Below the pieces are notes generated by a model, which saw only the letters and a list, made by a program, of their open reading frames with translations, did no database searches and had not been told where the DNA came from. This document shows positions 33,152 to 45,169 of a stretch of DNA of 64,000 nucleotides, piece after piece (the stretch's first letter is position 1; every line of letters begins with the position of its first letter). The position numbers and the translations under genes were made by a program. The DNA lies in contig NC_064621.1 in the NCBI RefSeq assembly GCF_023898315.1, forward strand, positions 130,942,521-131,006,520, written 5' to 3'. This DNA is from Schistocerca nitens (lineage: Eukaryota > Arthropoda > Insecta > Orthoptera > Acrididae).

Positions 33152-34275
33152 CGTACTGATTGAATCGATAAGTGTGCACACCGAGCGGTCTTGTTTTCGA
33201 AGGAGAGCCCTCACATTATTCTGTAAGCATTTTGGAAGTGATGCCGCATGGTTGTAGTGAACTGGGGCGCTGTTGCCAATTCTCCAAGCGCCAACCAATC
33301 GAAAGGAAGCGACCCTAGATGGAGACTTGCGCTCCGTAGCGCGCACAGAGACGCAAACGCGAAGCGGCCAGCAGCCGACACGGACACGCTGTCCTTGGCA
33401 GTACCAAAAAATGTATCTGGAATACGTAGCACTGCTCACATTTCGCTGACCACGTGTTTCATGCATGCATAATAATGATAGGATGTTTGACTGTGTTCTG
33501 GAAATCGGCATAAATGACTTATTGTCATTTTATTCTCATTCACATTGACATCTTGTTTTGGATTTTACGTTTCGGAATATGAGTTAGGGGCATAGAATGT
33601 GGTTGTAACTCGCTCTTAGGGATTCAGATGATGAGTAGCCTATTTCCCTATATGATACATCAACGATTGGGTCTTAAAAACAAGATTTACAAAATGTCTT
33701 TTCGAGAGCGTGTTGCGAGAGTAGATATTGAAGTTCATTGTAGTGTATAAGATGCATCTGATCAATCAAAATGTTTCGCATGTCACAGTATTCTCTAAAA
33801 ATGTTATGGCGGGCATTTACCATCTCTGTCTACTGTTTTCAATACTTTTGACAAGTAAGGTTATAAAGACGATTGCTGCTAGTTTCATTAGCAGTAATTT
33901 AAGTTGTGCTCTTAGTTTCCTGTCTAACCACACACTCAGATATCGCTACAGATTCGGAAAAAATGCTGAATTATTTGTGACAGGAAAAAATATAAATGTC
34001 ACTGTCATTTTGTATCACGCGCAGGAATTTCATCTATAGCCAGATCATCTTCCATTTCTTACATACGGAAGTCACGAAATCGAAGATACTCATTACTAAG
34101 AAAGTGTGTTACTACATGTAAATAACAACGAATGCTGGAGAAAAAAACTTAGCTTTTAGAAATAACAAAGTCTTAGAATGTGATACAAACATGAAGAGAA
34201 AAAAGAATTTTTCATGTGAGCAGCATGAGAACCCACGACGTTTGGATTGCAATTCCTTAAGTTAACAACTTTTTT
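33152..34275. other. Interval with no recognised feature
   Basis: GC-richer at 33270-33390, otherwise AT-rich. No assignable gene. Confidence 0.4.
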
Positions 34276-34375
34276 TTTGGTGAGCTCAATTTGTTAGTTA
34301 TTGTTCGTCGCATTTGTTCTGGGCGGACGCCCCATGACACCCATTTGAGTTCGCAGTTGATCCGTTCACTCATTT
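34276..34375 (-). repeat. Fragment of 'AACAAATGCAACGAACAAT' repeat family
   Basis: On the minus strand, a stretch with TGTCATGGGGCGTCCGCCC, GAACAAATGCGACGAACAA and GAGCTCACC. Related stretches lie at about 43800-43890 and 52855-52930 on the + strand. A dispersed repeat of unknown class, found here as a fragment. Confidence 0.55.
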
Positions 34376-34600
34376 TTTTTACACACATCGAAAAAGTTTT
34401 TGCAACGCCTCGGTTCCGAGAGTTCCGGAACCTGTACAGAAAACGGGAATAGAGATCAAAGTAAACATCATTTCTGCCCTTTTTAATGTTCATGAAAACC
34501 ACACATTGCATGTTGTATAACCAGACAGCGAGACCTTCAGAGGTGGTGGTCCAGACTGCTGTATACATCGGTACCTCTAATACTCAGTAGCACGTCCTCT

Positions 34601-35284
34601 TGAAACGTCCCCTTAAGAAATTTAATGAATTACTGTGCTGATTAACCTCTTACATTATTTGATTTTCAAACAGCTGAGCAGAACTGAACGTACTCGACAT
34701 TTCGCTCTTTACCTATTCTGATCATCACTAAACAGACACACAATATTTTTAGCACAACGAAATCTGACTTTTAAAAATCCCTACAAAAGAATGGCCCTGA
34801 CTAACATTAACCTATACCTTTCACAAATCACTTACCTCACAAAAATCTTCGTTACTCGAACTACTGCAATACAGCGAGCGCCACTACTGCCAGCTAAATA
34901 AAAGATTCAAACTACTGAAGGCACTAACTACTGATAGGCATAGTTAGCAAATGAAAGATTTTGATAGATAACAAACAATATATTTACCTTAATAGTGTTC
35001 AAAAGTCATAATATATATATATCAGTTCATGGCATCCAGTCATACAAATTTACTGTCTCTGTCCAAAACTGCGCCATCTCACTCCCCACATCCAAGACTG
35101 CTGGCGGCTCACCTCCAACTGCGCAACGCTACGCTCTGTTAACAGCTAACTGCCCAACACTACAATGGCGAATATTACTCCAACAATGCAAACCAACCAC
35201 AGCCTTCATACAGATCAGTCAATGATTTACATATAGAGCGCTACATGGCGTTACCAACATAAAAACCTAAACAGCCTACTTACA
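34601..35284 (-). mobile_element. Probable solo LTR
   Basis: 684 bp beginning TGAAACGTCCCC and ending TTACA, i.e. TG...CA termini, flanked by the 4-bp duplication CTCT (34597-34600, 35285-35288). The flanking Tc1-like relic reads continuously across the site. No coding frame. Orientation is uncertain; the minus strand starts TGTAAGTAGGCTG. A non-LTR identity is possible. Confidence 0.55.
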
Positions 35285-35566
35285 CTCTTGCATTGATGTA
35301 TGCTTGTATTCGTCGTGGCATACTATCCACAAGTTCATCAATACACATTTGGTCCAGATTGACCAACTCCTCAACGGCGATTCGGTGTAGACCCCTCAGA
35401 ATGGTTGGTGGGTCACCTCGTCCATGAACAGCTCTTTTCAATCTATCCCAGGCATCCTCGATAGGGTTCATGTCTGGAGAACATGCTGGCCACTCTATTC
35501 GAGCGATGTCGTTATCCTGCAGGGAGCCATTCACAAGATGTGGACGACAGGGGCGCCAGTTGTCAT

Positions 35567-35763
35567 TAGCCGGCCGCGGTGGTCTAGCGGTTCCGGCGCT
35601 CAGTCCGGAACCGCGGGACTGCTAAGGTCGCAGGTTCGAATCCTGCCTCGGGCATGGATGTGTGTGATGTCCTTAGGTTAGTTAGGTTTAAGTAGTTCTA
35701 AGTTCTAGGGGACTGATGACCACAGATGTTAAGTCCCATAGTGCTCAGAGCCATTTGAACCAA
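35567..35763 (+). mobile_element. SINE-A, full length
   Basis: Flanked by the perfect 11-bp duplication CCAGTTGTCAT (35556-35566, 35764-35774) within a Tc1-like relic. Its body is very close to that of the copy at 9487. Confidence 0.92.
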
Positions 35764-36599
35764 CCAGTTGTCATCCATGAAGACGAATGCCTCACCAATA
35801 TGCTGCCGATATGGTTGCACCATCGGTCGGAGGATGGCATTATATATCGTACAGCCGGTACGGTGCATTCCATGATATATGCGACACTCATCGGTGAAGA
35901 GAACGTGATGCCAATCCTGAGTGGTCCATTCGGCATGTTGTTGCGCTCATCTGTTCCCGCTGCATGGTGTCGTGTTTGCAAAAATGGACCTCACCATCGG
36001 CATCGGGAGTGAAGTTGTGCATCGTGCAGCCTATTGAGCACAGTTTGAGTCGTAACTCGACGTCTTATGGCTGCACGAAAAGCGTTATTCTACATGGTGG
36101 CGTTGCTGTCATTGTTCCTCCGAGCCATAATCCGTAGGTAGCCCTTGGGCGGCCTGAGCGAGGCGTGACATCGACAGTTCCTGTGTCCCTGTATCTCCTC
36201 CGCTTTGGTTCACTCCTAGACGCCTGGACACTTACTTTTTGAAAGCCCTTCCTGGTACAGAGTAACAACGCGGACGCGATCGAACCGCGGTATTGACCGT
36301 CTATGCATGGTAGAACTACAGACAACACGAGCCGTGTACCTCCTTCCTGGTGGAATGACTGGAACTGATCGGCTGTCGGACCCACTCCGTCTAATAGGCG
36401 CTGCTCATGCATGCTTGTTTACATCTTTCGGCGAGTTTAGTGAGATCTCTGAACAGTCAATGGAACGGTGTCTGTGATACAACATCCACAGTCGGCGTCT
36501 ATCTTCAGGAATTCTGGGAACCGTGTTGATACAAAACTTCTTTGATGTGTGATTACAGATGACAGCTAACCCTCTGACCGAACACGCTGAGCTACCCTG

Positions 36600-37127
36600 T
36601 TCGCGCTACTTGGACACGATAAGTTAAGCGCATTCAGTGCTTTATTCTTGCTGATTCTAATGGAGGGGGACACAGGAGTACTTCGTTGCAGACTGATGCG
36701 GGAGTAAGCCGAAAATGCATGAAATGTTGGAAGGATTCCACTATTAGGCTTCACAGAATTCCTTTCCATTTAAAAGTTATAAACGCGTTTCAGTAATTAA
36801 TAACTGAATCGCAGGCGAATGTACGCAGACCACTAGTCATTTAATCTAAGACTCATGTAATGTAAGTAAGCAGAATCGATGTCTTGATTTTTAATGATTT
36901 TTAAACTCTTAATTACATACAAATAACAGGTATTTTGTGAGAATATTGACCAATAAAGGTTTTTGGTGTCATCTTCAGTAACAGTAATACAAACCATATT
37001 CTAACAATGGAAAACACTCTATTATGAACTCACTTTGCACTTGGCTGCGTCCTGGTGATTTTTCAGTAAAACATAAACACTAAATCCGAAACTAACACCA
37101 CTCAGTAATTCTAAAATAACAAATTCT
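36600..37127. other. Interval with no recognised feature
   Basis: AT-rich. Just upstream, at 36565-36598, the minus strand has a tRNA-like GTAGCTCAGCGTGTTCGGTC fragment of a dispersed repeat. Confidence 0.4.
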
Positions 37128-37313
37128 GCCGGCCGATGTGGCCGAGAGGTTATAGGCGCCTCAGTCTGGTACCGCGCGACCGCTACGATCGCAGGTTCGA
37201 ATCGTGCCTCGGGCATGGTTGTGTGTGATGTCCTTAGGTTAGATAGGTTTAAGTAGTTCTAAGTTCTATTGGACTGATGACCTCAGATGTTAAGTCCCAT
37301 ATTGCTCAGAGCC
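37128..37313 (+). mobile_element. SINE-A, slightly 3'-shortened
   Basis: Head GCCGGCCGATGTGGCCGAG, B box GGTTCGAATCG, body and hairpin present, ending at CAGAGCC. A weak AACAAAT match flanks it. Confidence 0.82.
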
Positions 37314-38053
37314 TAGCTGTAAACAAATCACACAGATCCGAACGAGTGGTACAGCTGTCGGAAAATCGGCGGGAGGACCGATCGGTAACAGGTCTCAGAA
37401 GCTTACAGGGTAGCAACTTTTGATAAAGAACCGAAAATGACGTCTCTACCAAGGCTAACTTACCGCACCGCCATGAACGACACGGAATAGGGCCCCAAGA
37501 CAGGGGTAGCATCGCCAAACACGTCACCTGAGTAACTGCACGGTATAGTAGACGCCGGCTCACATCACTGCACCAGAATATCCGTGTCTCAGCAATACTG
37601 ACCAGTTGGTAGCCGAGAAGCACGTACGGTCCGTCGGACAGCACTAACGACCCCCATCTGCTTCGACCACCTCCCACTCCCTTCCTTCCTGTCACAGAGA
37701 GACCAACAACGCTCGGATTGGCAAAGAAAGTGATCAACTCGCCTAGCGGGCAGCTCAGTGGGACCTGCTGTACCCTCCGTCACACACCATTAGCTGACAT
37801 GCAGAGTATAGATGCAGATATACACTACTGGCCATCGAAATTGCTACACCACCCAGATGACGTGTTACAGCCGCGAAATTTAACCTACTGCAAGAAGATG
37901 CTGTGGTACGCAAATGATTAGCTTTTCAGAGCATTCACACAAGGTTGGCGCCGGTGGAAGCACCTAAAACGTGCTGAATTGAGGAAAGTTTCCGACCGAA
38001 TTCTCATACACAAACAGCATTTGACCGGCGTTGCCTGGTGAAACTTTGTTGTC

Positions 38054-39285
38054 ATGCATCGTGTAGGGAGGAGAAATGCGTACCATCACGTTTCCGACTT
38101 TGATAAAGGTCGGAATGTAGCCTATCGCGCTCGACATTGGTGCTCGCGTTGGTCGAGATCCAATGACTGTTAGTAGAATATGGAATAGGTGGGTTCAGGA
38201 GGGTAATACGGAACGCCGTGCTGGATCCCAACGGCCTCTTATAACTAGCAGTCGAGATGACAGGCATCTTATCCGCATGGATGTAACGTATCGTGCAGCC
38301 ATGTCTCGATCCCTGAGTCAACAGATGGGGACGTTTGGAAGACAACAACCATCTGCACTAACAGTTCGACGACGTTTGCAGCAGCATGGAATATAAGCTC
38401 GGAGACCATGGCTGCGGTTACCCTTGACGCTGCATCACAGACAGGAGCGCCTGCGATAGTGTACTCAACGACGAACCTGGGTGCACGAATGACAAAACGT
38501 CATTTTTTCGGATGAATCCAGGTTCTGTTTACAGCATCATGATGGTCGCATCCGTGTTTGGCGACGTCTCGGTGAACGCACATTGGAAGCGTGTTTTCGT
38601 CATCGCCATACTGACGCATCACCCGGCGTGATGGTATGGGGTGCCATTGGTTACACGTCTCGGTCACCTCTTGTTCTCATTCAAAATGGCTCTGAGCACT
38701 ATGAGACTTAACATCTATGGTCATTAGCCCCTAGAACTTAGAACTACTTAAACCTAACTAACCTAAGGACATCACACAACACCCAGTCATCACGAGGCAG
38801 AGAAATTCCCTGACCCCGCCGGGAATCGAACCCGGGCGCGGGAAGCGAGAACGGTACCGCACGACCACGAGCTGCGGACTGTTCTCATTGACGGCACTTT
38901 GAACAGTGGACGTTACATTTTAGATGTGTTACGACACGTGGCTGTATCCTTCATTCGATCCCTGCGAAACCCTACATTTCAGCAGGATAATGCACGACCG
39001 CATGTTGCAGGTCCTGTACGGGCCTTTCTGGATACAGAAAATGTTCGACTGCTGCCCTGGTCAGCACATTCTCCAGATCTCTCACCGATTGTAAATGTCT
39101 GGTCAATGGTGGCCGAGCAACTGTCTCGTCACGATACGCCTGTCACTACTCTTGATGAACTGTGGTATCGTGTTGAAGCTGCTTGGGCAGCTGTACCTGT
39201 ACACGCCATCCAAGCTCTGTTTGACTCAATGCCCAGGCGTATCAAGGCCGTTATTACGGCCAGAGGTGGTTGTTCTGGTTACTGA
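38054..39285 (+). pseudogene. Tc1-A transposase pseudogene interrupted by SINE-C
   Basis: The N-terminal part has a deletion near 38125-38140, where the CGATTGCGGTTTATCG segment is shortened. 38163-38396 is open to a TAA-type stop in the linker. Motifs FSDESRF-like (near 38510), QQDNARPH (near 38982) and SPIVNVW (near 39085; the catalytic Glu is replaced by Val) follow. The SINE at 38682 lies between the first and second catalytic motifs. Loss of the third acidic residue alone would abolish activity. Confidence 0.82.
38682..38879 (-). mobile_element. SINE-C inserted in Tc1-A
   Basis: 198 bp, minus strand, flanked by the perfect 10-bp duplication TGTTCTCATT (38672-38681, 38880-38889) formed from transposase-coding sequence. 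Confidence 0.93.
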
Positions 39286-39589
39286 TTTCTCAGGATCTAT
39301 GCACCCAAATTGCGTGAAAATGTAATCACATGTCAGTTCTAGCATAATATATTTGTCCAATGAACACGCGTTTATCATCTGCATTTCCTCTTGGTGTAGC
39401 AATTTTAATGGCCAGTAGTGTAGCTATAGACGCAGTTATAGCATGGGTACAGAATTCTATTTTTGCCTTCTCCCGACTTTTCTCCCATCCCCGTATCAGT
39501 CACTTCGCTAGGGTACAGGTCTTGTGGCAGTAGCCCGCCAGCTGTGAGGAATAAGTGACCGCCAAGCCCTGTGGGATACCACCAACACG

Positions 39590-40030
39590 TCAGCGGCCGC
39601 GGCTGCGAATCTGAATATGGAAATGGTGGCGTGCGGGCCGGTGAAGCGTCCGGCCCGGCGGTTGGCGCCGGCGCAATTTTAGCATAACACGGACACACGC
39701 GGCGGCGGTGCCGGCGGCGGCGGCGGCCTTAGCGCGACTTTAAATGTAATCTGGCTGCGCGCGGCGAGGGCAGGGAGCCACCGGCCGTGCCACTTTTATT
39801 GTCTGGCTGGCCCCGCGATTGTTATGCGCCGTGGGGGAGTCGCCGGGCCGGCCGCGGTTGCAAAGCTGTCCGCGCGTCCGCGGAGAGTCGCGGCGCGGGC
39901 GCAGCTGCCGCCCCCACACTTCCGCCCCCACCGCTATGGAGTGCTCGCCTGGTCGCCGGATGTGCGGCGCGTTTTAATGGAGACGGTCGGAAACGAGCGG
40001 GTTCCGCTGCTGACAGTGCGCGCCCGGTTT
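39590..40030. other. GC/CpG-rich island
   Basis: Dense CpG and GGCGGC runs (about 39698-39725), flanked by AT-rich DNA. No frame with a recognisable protein. It may be a regulatory island; function unknown. Confidence 0.4.
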
Positions 40031-40290
40031 CAGGAGGATTAAAACGGAAGATACTCAAAGGGGAGACACGCCATTACGGCAGGGCCAGCCGTAATGGTAC
40101 CATAAGAAGGGCGTGGCAATGGTACTCTAAGCAAAGCAGCTTCGAGCTGAAAATCGGCAAGAGAACTGTAAGTGCCTCCACAATACTCGTAGCTTTATAA
40201 GGTAACCATATTCTCAGGACCTCGGATGTCTCCTCACATTTGCGTTAATGTACAGGTAGTTAAAATTTTTTGTTGTTGTTGTGGCCTTCA

Positions 40291-40492
40291 AAAAATGATC
40301 AAATCTGTGTGAAACTCTGGGGGGACTTAGTGCTAAGGTCGTCAGTAACTAAGCTTACACACTACTTAACCTAAACTATCCTAAGGACAAACACACACAC
40401 CCATGCCCGAGGGAGGACTCGAACCTCCGCCAGGACCAGCCGCACAGTCCATGACTGCAGCGCCCTAGACTGCGCGCCTAATCACGCGCGCC
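40291..40492 (-). mobile_element. SINE-B inside the RTE copy
   Basis: Minus-strand SINE-B separating the CAA/TTG tail from the rest of the LINE 3' end. Its flanks TTGTGGCCTTC / TTGTGGTTCTC are a diverged target duplication, so this is an older insertion. Confidence 0.82.
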
Positions 40493-41654
40493 ATTGTGGT
40501 TCTCAGTCCAGAGACTGGTTTGATGCAGCTCTCCATGCTACTCTATCCTGTGTAAACTTCTTCATCTCCCAGTACCTACTGCAACCTACATCCTTCTGAA
40601 TCTATTTAGTATATTCATCTCTTGGTCTCCCTCTACGACTTTTACCCTCCACACTGCCCTCCAATACTAAATTGGTGACCCTTGATGCCTCAGAATATGC
40701 CCTACCAACCTATCCCTTCTTCTAGTCAAATTGTGAAGCAAATGTCTCTTCTCTCCATTTCTATTCAACACCTCATCGTAAGGTATGTGACCTATCCATC
40801 TAGTCTTCAGCATTCTTCTGTAGCACCACATCTCGAAAGATTCTATTCTCTTCTTGTCTAAACTATTTATCAGCCACGTTTCACTTCCACACATGGCTAC
40901 ACTCCATACAAATACTTTCAGAAACGACTTCCTGACACTTAAATCTATACTCGATGTTAACAAATTTCTCTTCTTAGAAACGCTTTCCTTGCCATTGCCA
41001 GTCTACATTTTATATCCTCCCTACTTTGACCATCATCAGTTATTTTGCTCCCCATATAGCAAAACTCATTTACTACTTTAAGTGTCTCATTTCCTAATCT
41101 AATTCCCTCAGCATCACCCGATTTAATTCAACCACATTCCATTATCCTCGTTTTTCTTTTGTTGATGTTCATCTTATATCCTCCTTTCAAGACACTGTCC
41201 ATTCCGTTCAGTTACTCTTCCAGGTCCTTTGCTGTCTCTGACAGAATTATAGTGTCACCGGCGAACCTCAAAGTTTTTATTTCTTCTCCATGGATTTTAA
41301 TACCTTCTCCGAATTTTTCTTTTATTTCCCTTACTGCTTGCTCAATATACAGATTGAATAACATCGGGGATAGGCTACAACCCTGTCTCACTCCCTTCCC
41401 AACCACTGCTTCCCTTTCGTGCCCCTCCACCCTTATAACTGCCATCTGGTTTTTGTACAAATTGTTAATAGCCTTTCGCTCCTTGTATTTTACCACTGCC
41501 ACCTTCAGAATTTCAAAGAGAGTATTCCAGTCAACATTGTCAAAAGCTTTCTCTAAGTCTACAAATGCTAGATAAGTAGGTTTGCCTTTCCTTAATCTAT
41601 TTTCTAAGATAAGTCGTAGGGTCAGTACTACCTCACGTGTTTCAACATTTCTAC

Positions 41655-41840
41655 GGCCGGCCGAAGTGGCCGCGCGGTTCTGGCGCTGCAGTCTGGAACC
41701 GCGAGACCGCTACGGTCGCAGGTTCGAATCCTGCCTCGGGCATGGATGTGTGTGATGTCCTTAGGTTAGTTAGGTTTAACTAGTTCTAAGTTCTAGGGGA
41801 CTAATGACCTCAGCAGTTGAGTCCCATAGTGCTCAGAGCC
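41655..41840 (+). mobile_element. SINE-A inside the RTE copy
   Basis: Flanked by the perfect 11-bp duplication AACATTTCTAC (41644-41654, 41841-41851) formed from reverse-transcriptase coding sequence. Confidence 0.93.
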
Positions 41841-42129
41841 AACATTTCTACGGAATCCAAACTTATCATCCGCGAGGTCAGCTTCTACCAGTTTTTCCAT
41901 TCGTCTGTAAAGAATTCTTCTTAGTATTTTGCAGCCGTGGCTTATTAAACTGATAGTTCGATAATTTTCACATCTTTAATACTTGTTTTCTTTGGGATTG
42001 GGAAATTATATTCTGCTTGAAGTCTGAGGGTACTTCGGCTGTCTCATACATCTTGCTCACTAGGTGGTAGAGTTTTGTTAGACCTGGCTCTCCCAAGGCT
42101 GTCAGTAGTTCTAACGGAATGTTGTCTTT

Positions 42130-42695
42130 CTAAGTAAATGAATATTTAAATTCGGCCCTGGAATTAGCAACCGTTTTGATGAAGCTGTTTGATTATGAAA
42201 ATACCATAAAACAAAGGAATTCCTCAAGAGTGTTCTTTGCTCTCTCACGATCATGTGAAAGGCGCATGTCTTGTAGCTGTGACCCCCTGCAGAGTCTGTA
42301 CATAAGCAGGTAAGAACGCCTCGCCCAAGGAACGTCAGAGCAGGGCAGTGAGCGAGAATGAGTCGGACGGTAGCAGAGAAAGGAACGACGGCGCGAAAAG
42401 ATACTGATGAATTTAGTACTGGGCGTGCGATATCGAGAGGGCAAGAAAGGCGCAAGTATGACAAGTGAAATAATGGAACAAAATTTTGTTTGACAAAGCG
42501 TCCAGCGTGATTAATCAGTGTTGCGAAATCGGTACTAGTTTTGTATATTAATAGTTTGTGACGACAATCAAAGTCACAAATAACAATCTGCATCTGAAAA
42601 GGAATGATTGTGGTTCTCATCTTTCATATAATCCCTTTCGCACAGGTCATCAACAAGAAAGGAGCAACGCGCTCAGCGACGACTCACCACCATAT
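42130..42695. other. Interval with no recognised feature
   Basis: A minus-strand frame of 169 residues (42111-42620) has no recognisable domain and is probably spurious. Confidence 0.35.
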
Positions 42696-42705
42696 TGTGG
42701 ATAAA

Positions 42706-42896
42706 AATCTGTGAAATCTTACGGGACTTAACTGCTAAGGTAATTACTCCCTAAGCTTACACACTACTTAACCTACATTATCCTAAGGACAAACACACAC
42801 ACCCATGCCCGAGGGAGGACTCGAACCTCCGCCGGGACCAGCCGCACAGTCCATGACTGCAGCGCCTTTACACCGCTCGGCTAATCGCGCGGCTAC
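42706..42896 (-). mobile_element. SINE-B, full length
   Basis: Flanked by the perfect 10-bp duplication TGTGGATAAA (42696-42705, 42897-42906; the 5' copy by eye to within one base). Confidence 0.9.
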
Positions 42897-43389
42897 TGTG
42901 GATAAACAGGGCGTGTCACATGCACTGGATGAGTCTTCTTCAGATGTAGAAGAAACAACATGGCACTCTTTGAACTATAAAAACAATGTAATTCATTGTT
43001 CATGAATAAATATGGCATGTTGTACACAGTTTCACTAACATTTCCTCTTGCAGTCAGATTATATCATGTAAAGAAATAAAACAATTGCGCAAATAAATAA
43101 TAAATCGACAACTAATAAAGTTCACAAGATGTTTCAGCTGCCGCTGCTTATGGGTTGAATGCAATCTTTAACGCCTTGGGATACAACGCGCAAGGCTTTC
43201 ATACTCCTTCGATCGTTACGTGCAGCTTCCTTGTTGGTATTCGGCCCAACTGCTACACACTCACACGTTTGCTCGCCTCCTGCGTTACCAGGAGAAGACT
43301 ATAATTTTTACTAAACTGCAAAGCCTATTATTTCGGGGTGCTTCAACAGGGGATGCAGTGTGTCTCAGGTGGAAGGAAAATACCTGACG

Positions 43390-44686
43390 CCCGCATCTCG
43401 TGGTCGTGCGGTAGCGTTCTCGCTTGCCACGCTCGGGTTCCCGGGTTCGATTCCCGGCGGGGTCAGGGATTTTCTCTGCCTCGTGATGGCTGGGTGTTGT
43501 GTGATGTCCTTAGGTTAGTTAGGTTTAAGTAGTTCTAACAAGGGAACCTCCCCATCGCACCCCCCTCAGATTTGGCACAGTGGGTAGGCCTTGAAAATCT
43601 GAACACAGATCAATCGAGAAAACAGGAAGAAGTTGTGTGGAACTATGAAAAAATAAGCAAAATATACAAACTGAGTAGTCCATGTGCAAGATAGGCAACA
43701 TAAAGGAGAATGTTAGCCGATGAGCGCCATGGTCTAGTGATGCCGGCACGGTAGCTCAGCGTGTTCGGTCAGAGGGTTACGTGCTCTCTGTAATAAAAAA
43801 ACTGAGTTACTCGATTAACAACGAACTTCAATGGATGTTTTACGACGTCCGCCCTGAGCAGATGCAACGATCAACAGCGAACAAAATGAGATTTAAAAAA
43901 AAAAAAAAAGTGATTAGAGTGGGCAACTGCGGAACGAAAGGTCCTTGGTTCGAGTCCTCCCTCAAGTGAAAATTTTATTTTCGCAAAGTTACGATCTGTC
44001 CGTTCATTCATTGACGTCTCTGTTCACTGTAATAAGTTTAGTGTCTGTGTTTTGCGACCGCGCAAAACCGTGCGATTAGTAGACGAAAGGACGTGCCTCT
44101 CCAATAGGAACCGAAAACATTTGATCGCAAGGTCATAGGTCAACCGATTCCTCCACATGAAAACACGTCTGATATATTCTTTACGACAATGGTGACGGCA
44201 TGTGCGTCACATGACAGGAATATGTTGTCGACCCACCTAACTTGCACACTTGGCGAATGGGTAAAAAGATTCTTCTACCTTGCCCGATTTAGGTTTTCTT
44301 GTGGATGTGATAATCACTCCAAAAAAAGTGATGAAAACATAAGAGTTTGTCACATAAACTGCATCAAATGAATGCAACAGTTTCAGAGTTGCACAGTTTT
44401 CACTGTGCTCTGTCAAAACATATGTTTTTTACGTTTTCAAATGTTTCCGTGCGTAGACCGTCAAATTCTGTATATATCCAAGCAAATCTGAACATGTCCT
44501 GGAATTTTGGAGAGCGAAGTTGATTATATGTGAGTGCCTGAAATTTGATAATTATCTGAAAATAAAAAATTAAAATTTTCACTCGAGAGAAGATTTGAAC
44601 CAAGGACCTGTCGTTTTACAGCTGCTCACGCTAACCACGGGACCACGGCGCTCGTAAGTCCCATAGTGCTCAGAGCCATTTGAACC
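43390..44686 (+). mobile_element. SINE-C split by a 1.1-kb insertion
   Basis: The head and first part of the body lie at 43390-43538, the last 32 bp (TAAGTCCCATAGTGCTC...) at 44655-44686. The outer flanks AAAATACCTGACG (43377-43389, 44687-44699) are a perfect 13-bp duplication, proving both parts are one insertion. About 30 bp of SINE body, including half of the hairpin, are missing at the junction. Confidence 0.85.
43539..44654 (+). mobile_element. Foldback-type repeat with facing tRNA-like arms, inserted in SINE-C
   Basis: Begins at AACAAGGGAACCTCCCC and ends ACGGCGCTCG. Two inverted tRNA-like arms face each other: GGTCCTTGGTTCGAGTCC followed by GTGAAAATTTTA near 43940-43980, and its reverse complement near 44573-44620. 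A related left end lies at 51744. It includes the AACAAATGCAACGA motif at 43865. Class unknown; possibly a foldback DNA element that captured tRNA-like sequence. Confidence 0.6.
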
Positions 44687-45169
44687 AAAATACCTGACGA
44701 GATATTAGCGTGGCAAGTACCACCATCATCAGAGCAGTGGACTTATAGTTGCAACGAGCGCCGAGCACCAACTCTCATGTCTCTGTCTGGTATTGACTAG
44801 CTGACCTAGAAGAATTCATACCATAAACAAATCGAGGAAGTGAACGATTCAGTGTGCTGGACCCCATGAACTCGGCAGATTTCACCCTCTGAATACCCGC
44901 ACTCCGCAACTTAAGTCGGATCTGCGTTTACCAGCAGTGGTTTACACAGACACTGTAACTAGCAGGAAACCTGTGGTTCACGGTAACTTCTGATAGTTGA
45001 GGACCAAAGATAAAATAAGCTCTAAGACAAACGAAGAAGCACGCATCACGGAGGAATTTCCGAAGGGAACTGAAATCGGTAGATGTGATGTACATGTTAC
45101 AGAGAAACAGATTATTTCAGTTTCAGATCAAAAAACCGATTATTTATTCAACAGAAAGATCTTCACGAA

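Larger units (their letters stand above)
34383..36553 (-). mobile_element. Tc1-like relic hosting a solo LTR and a SINE
   Basis: The left end ACATCGAAAAAGTTTTTGC is mirrored by a decayed right end ending AAAACTTCTTTGATGTG near 36550. Minus-strand coding fragments include the C-terminal piece CSPDMNPIEDAWDRLKR (35280-35534, with the third catalytic residue Glu) and a region upstream of it at 35775-36100. Numerous stops are present. Insertions: 34601-35284 and 35567-35763. Confidence 0.7.
37823..39420 (+). mobile_element. Tc1-A transposon, copy 4, interrupted by SINE-C
   Basis: 1598 bp between TA sites 37821-37822 and 39421-39422. Removing the SINE and one target duplication leaves about 1390 bp, the family size. 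Confidence 0.9.
40272..42129 (-). mobile_element. 5'-truncated RTE-like LINE copy with two SINE insertions
   Basis: Inverted relative to, and closely similar to, the 3' half of the full element at 29430. The tail is TTG repeats at 40271-40280 and the 5' break is near 42129, just upstream of the RT fingers. Coding frames on the minus strand include 41212-41502 (QGCSLSPMLFNLYIEQ) and 40667-40963 (C-terminal domain). The YADD/FADD box reads FAGD, so a catalytic Asp is lost. Interrupted at 40291-40492 and 41655-41840. Confidence 0.88.

Noticed and set aside
42111-42620. 169-residue minus-strand frame
   Set aside because: No recognisable domain, no codon-level support, and it begins inside a truncated LINE.
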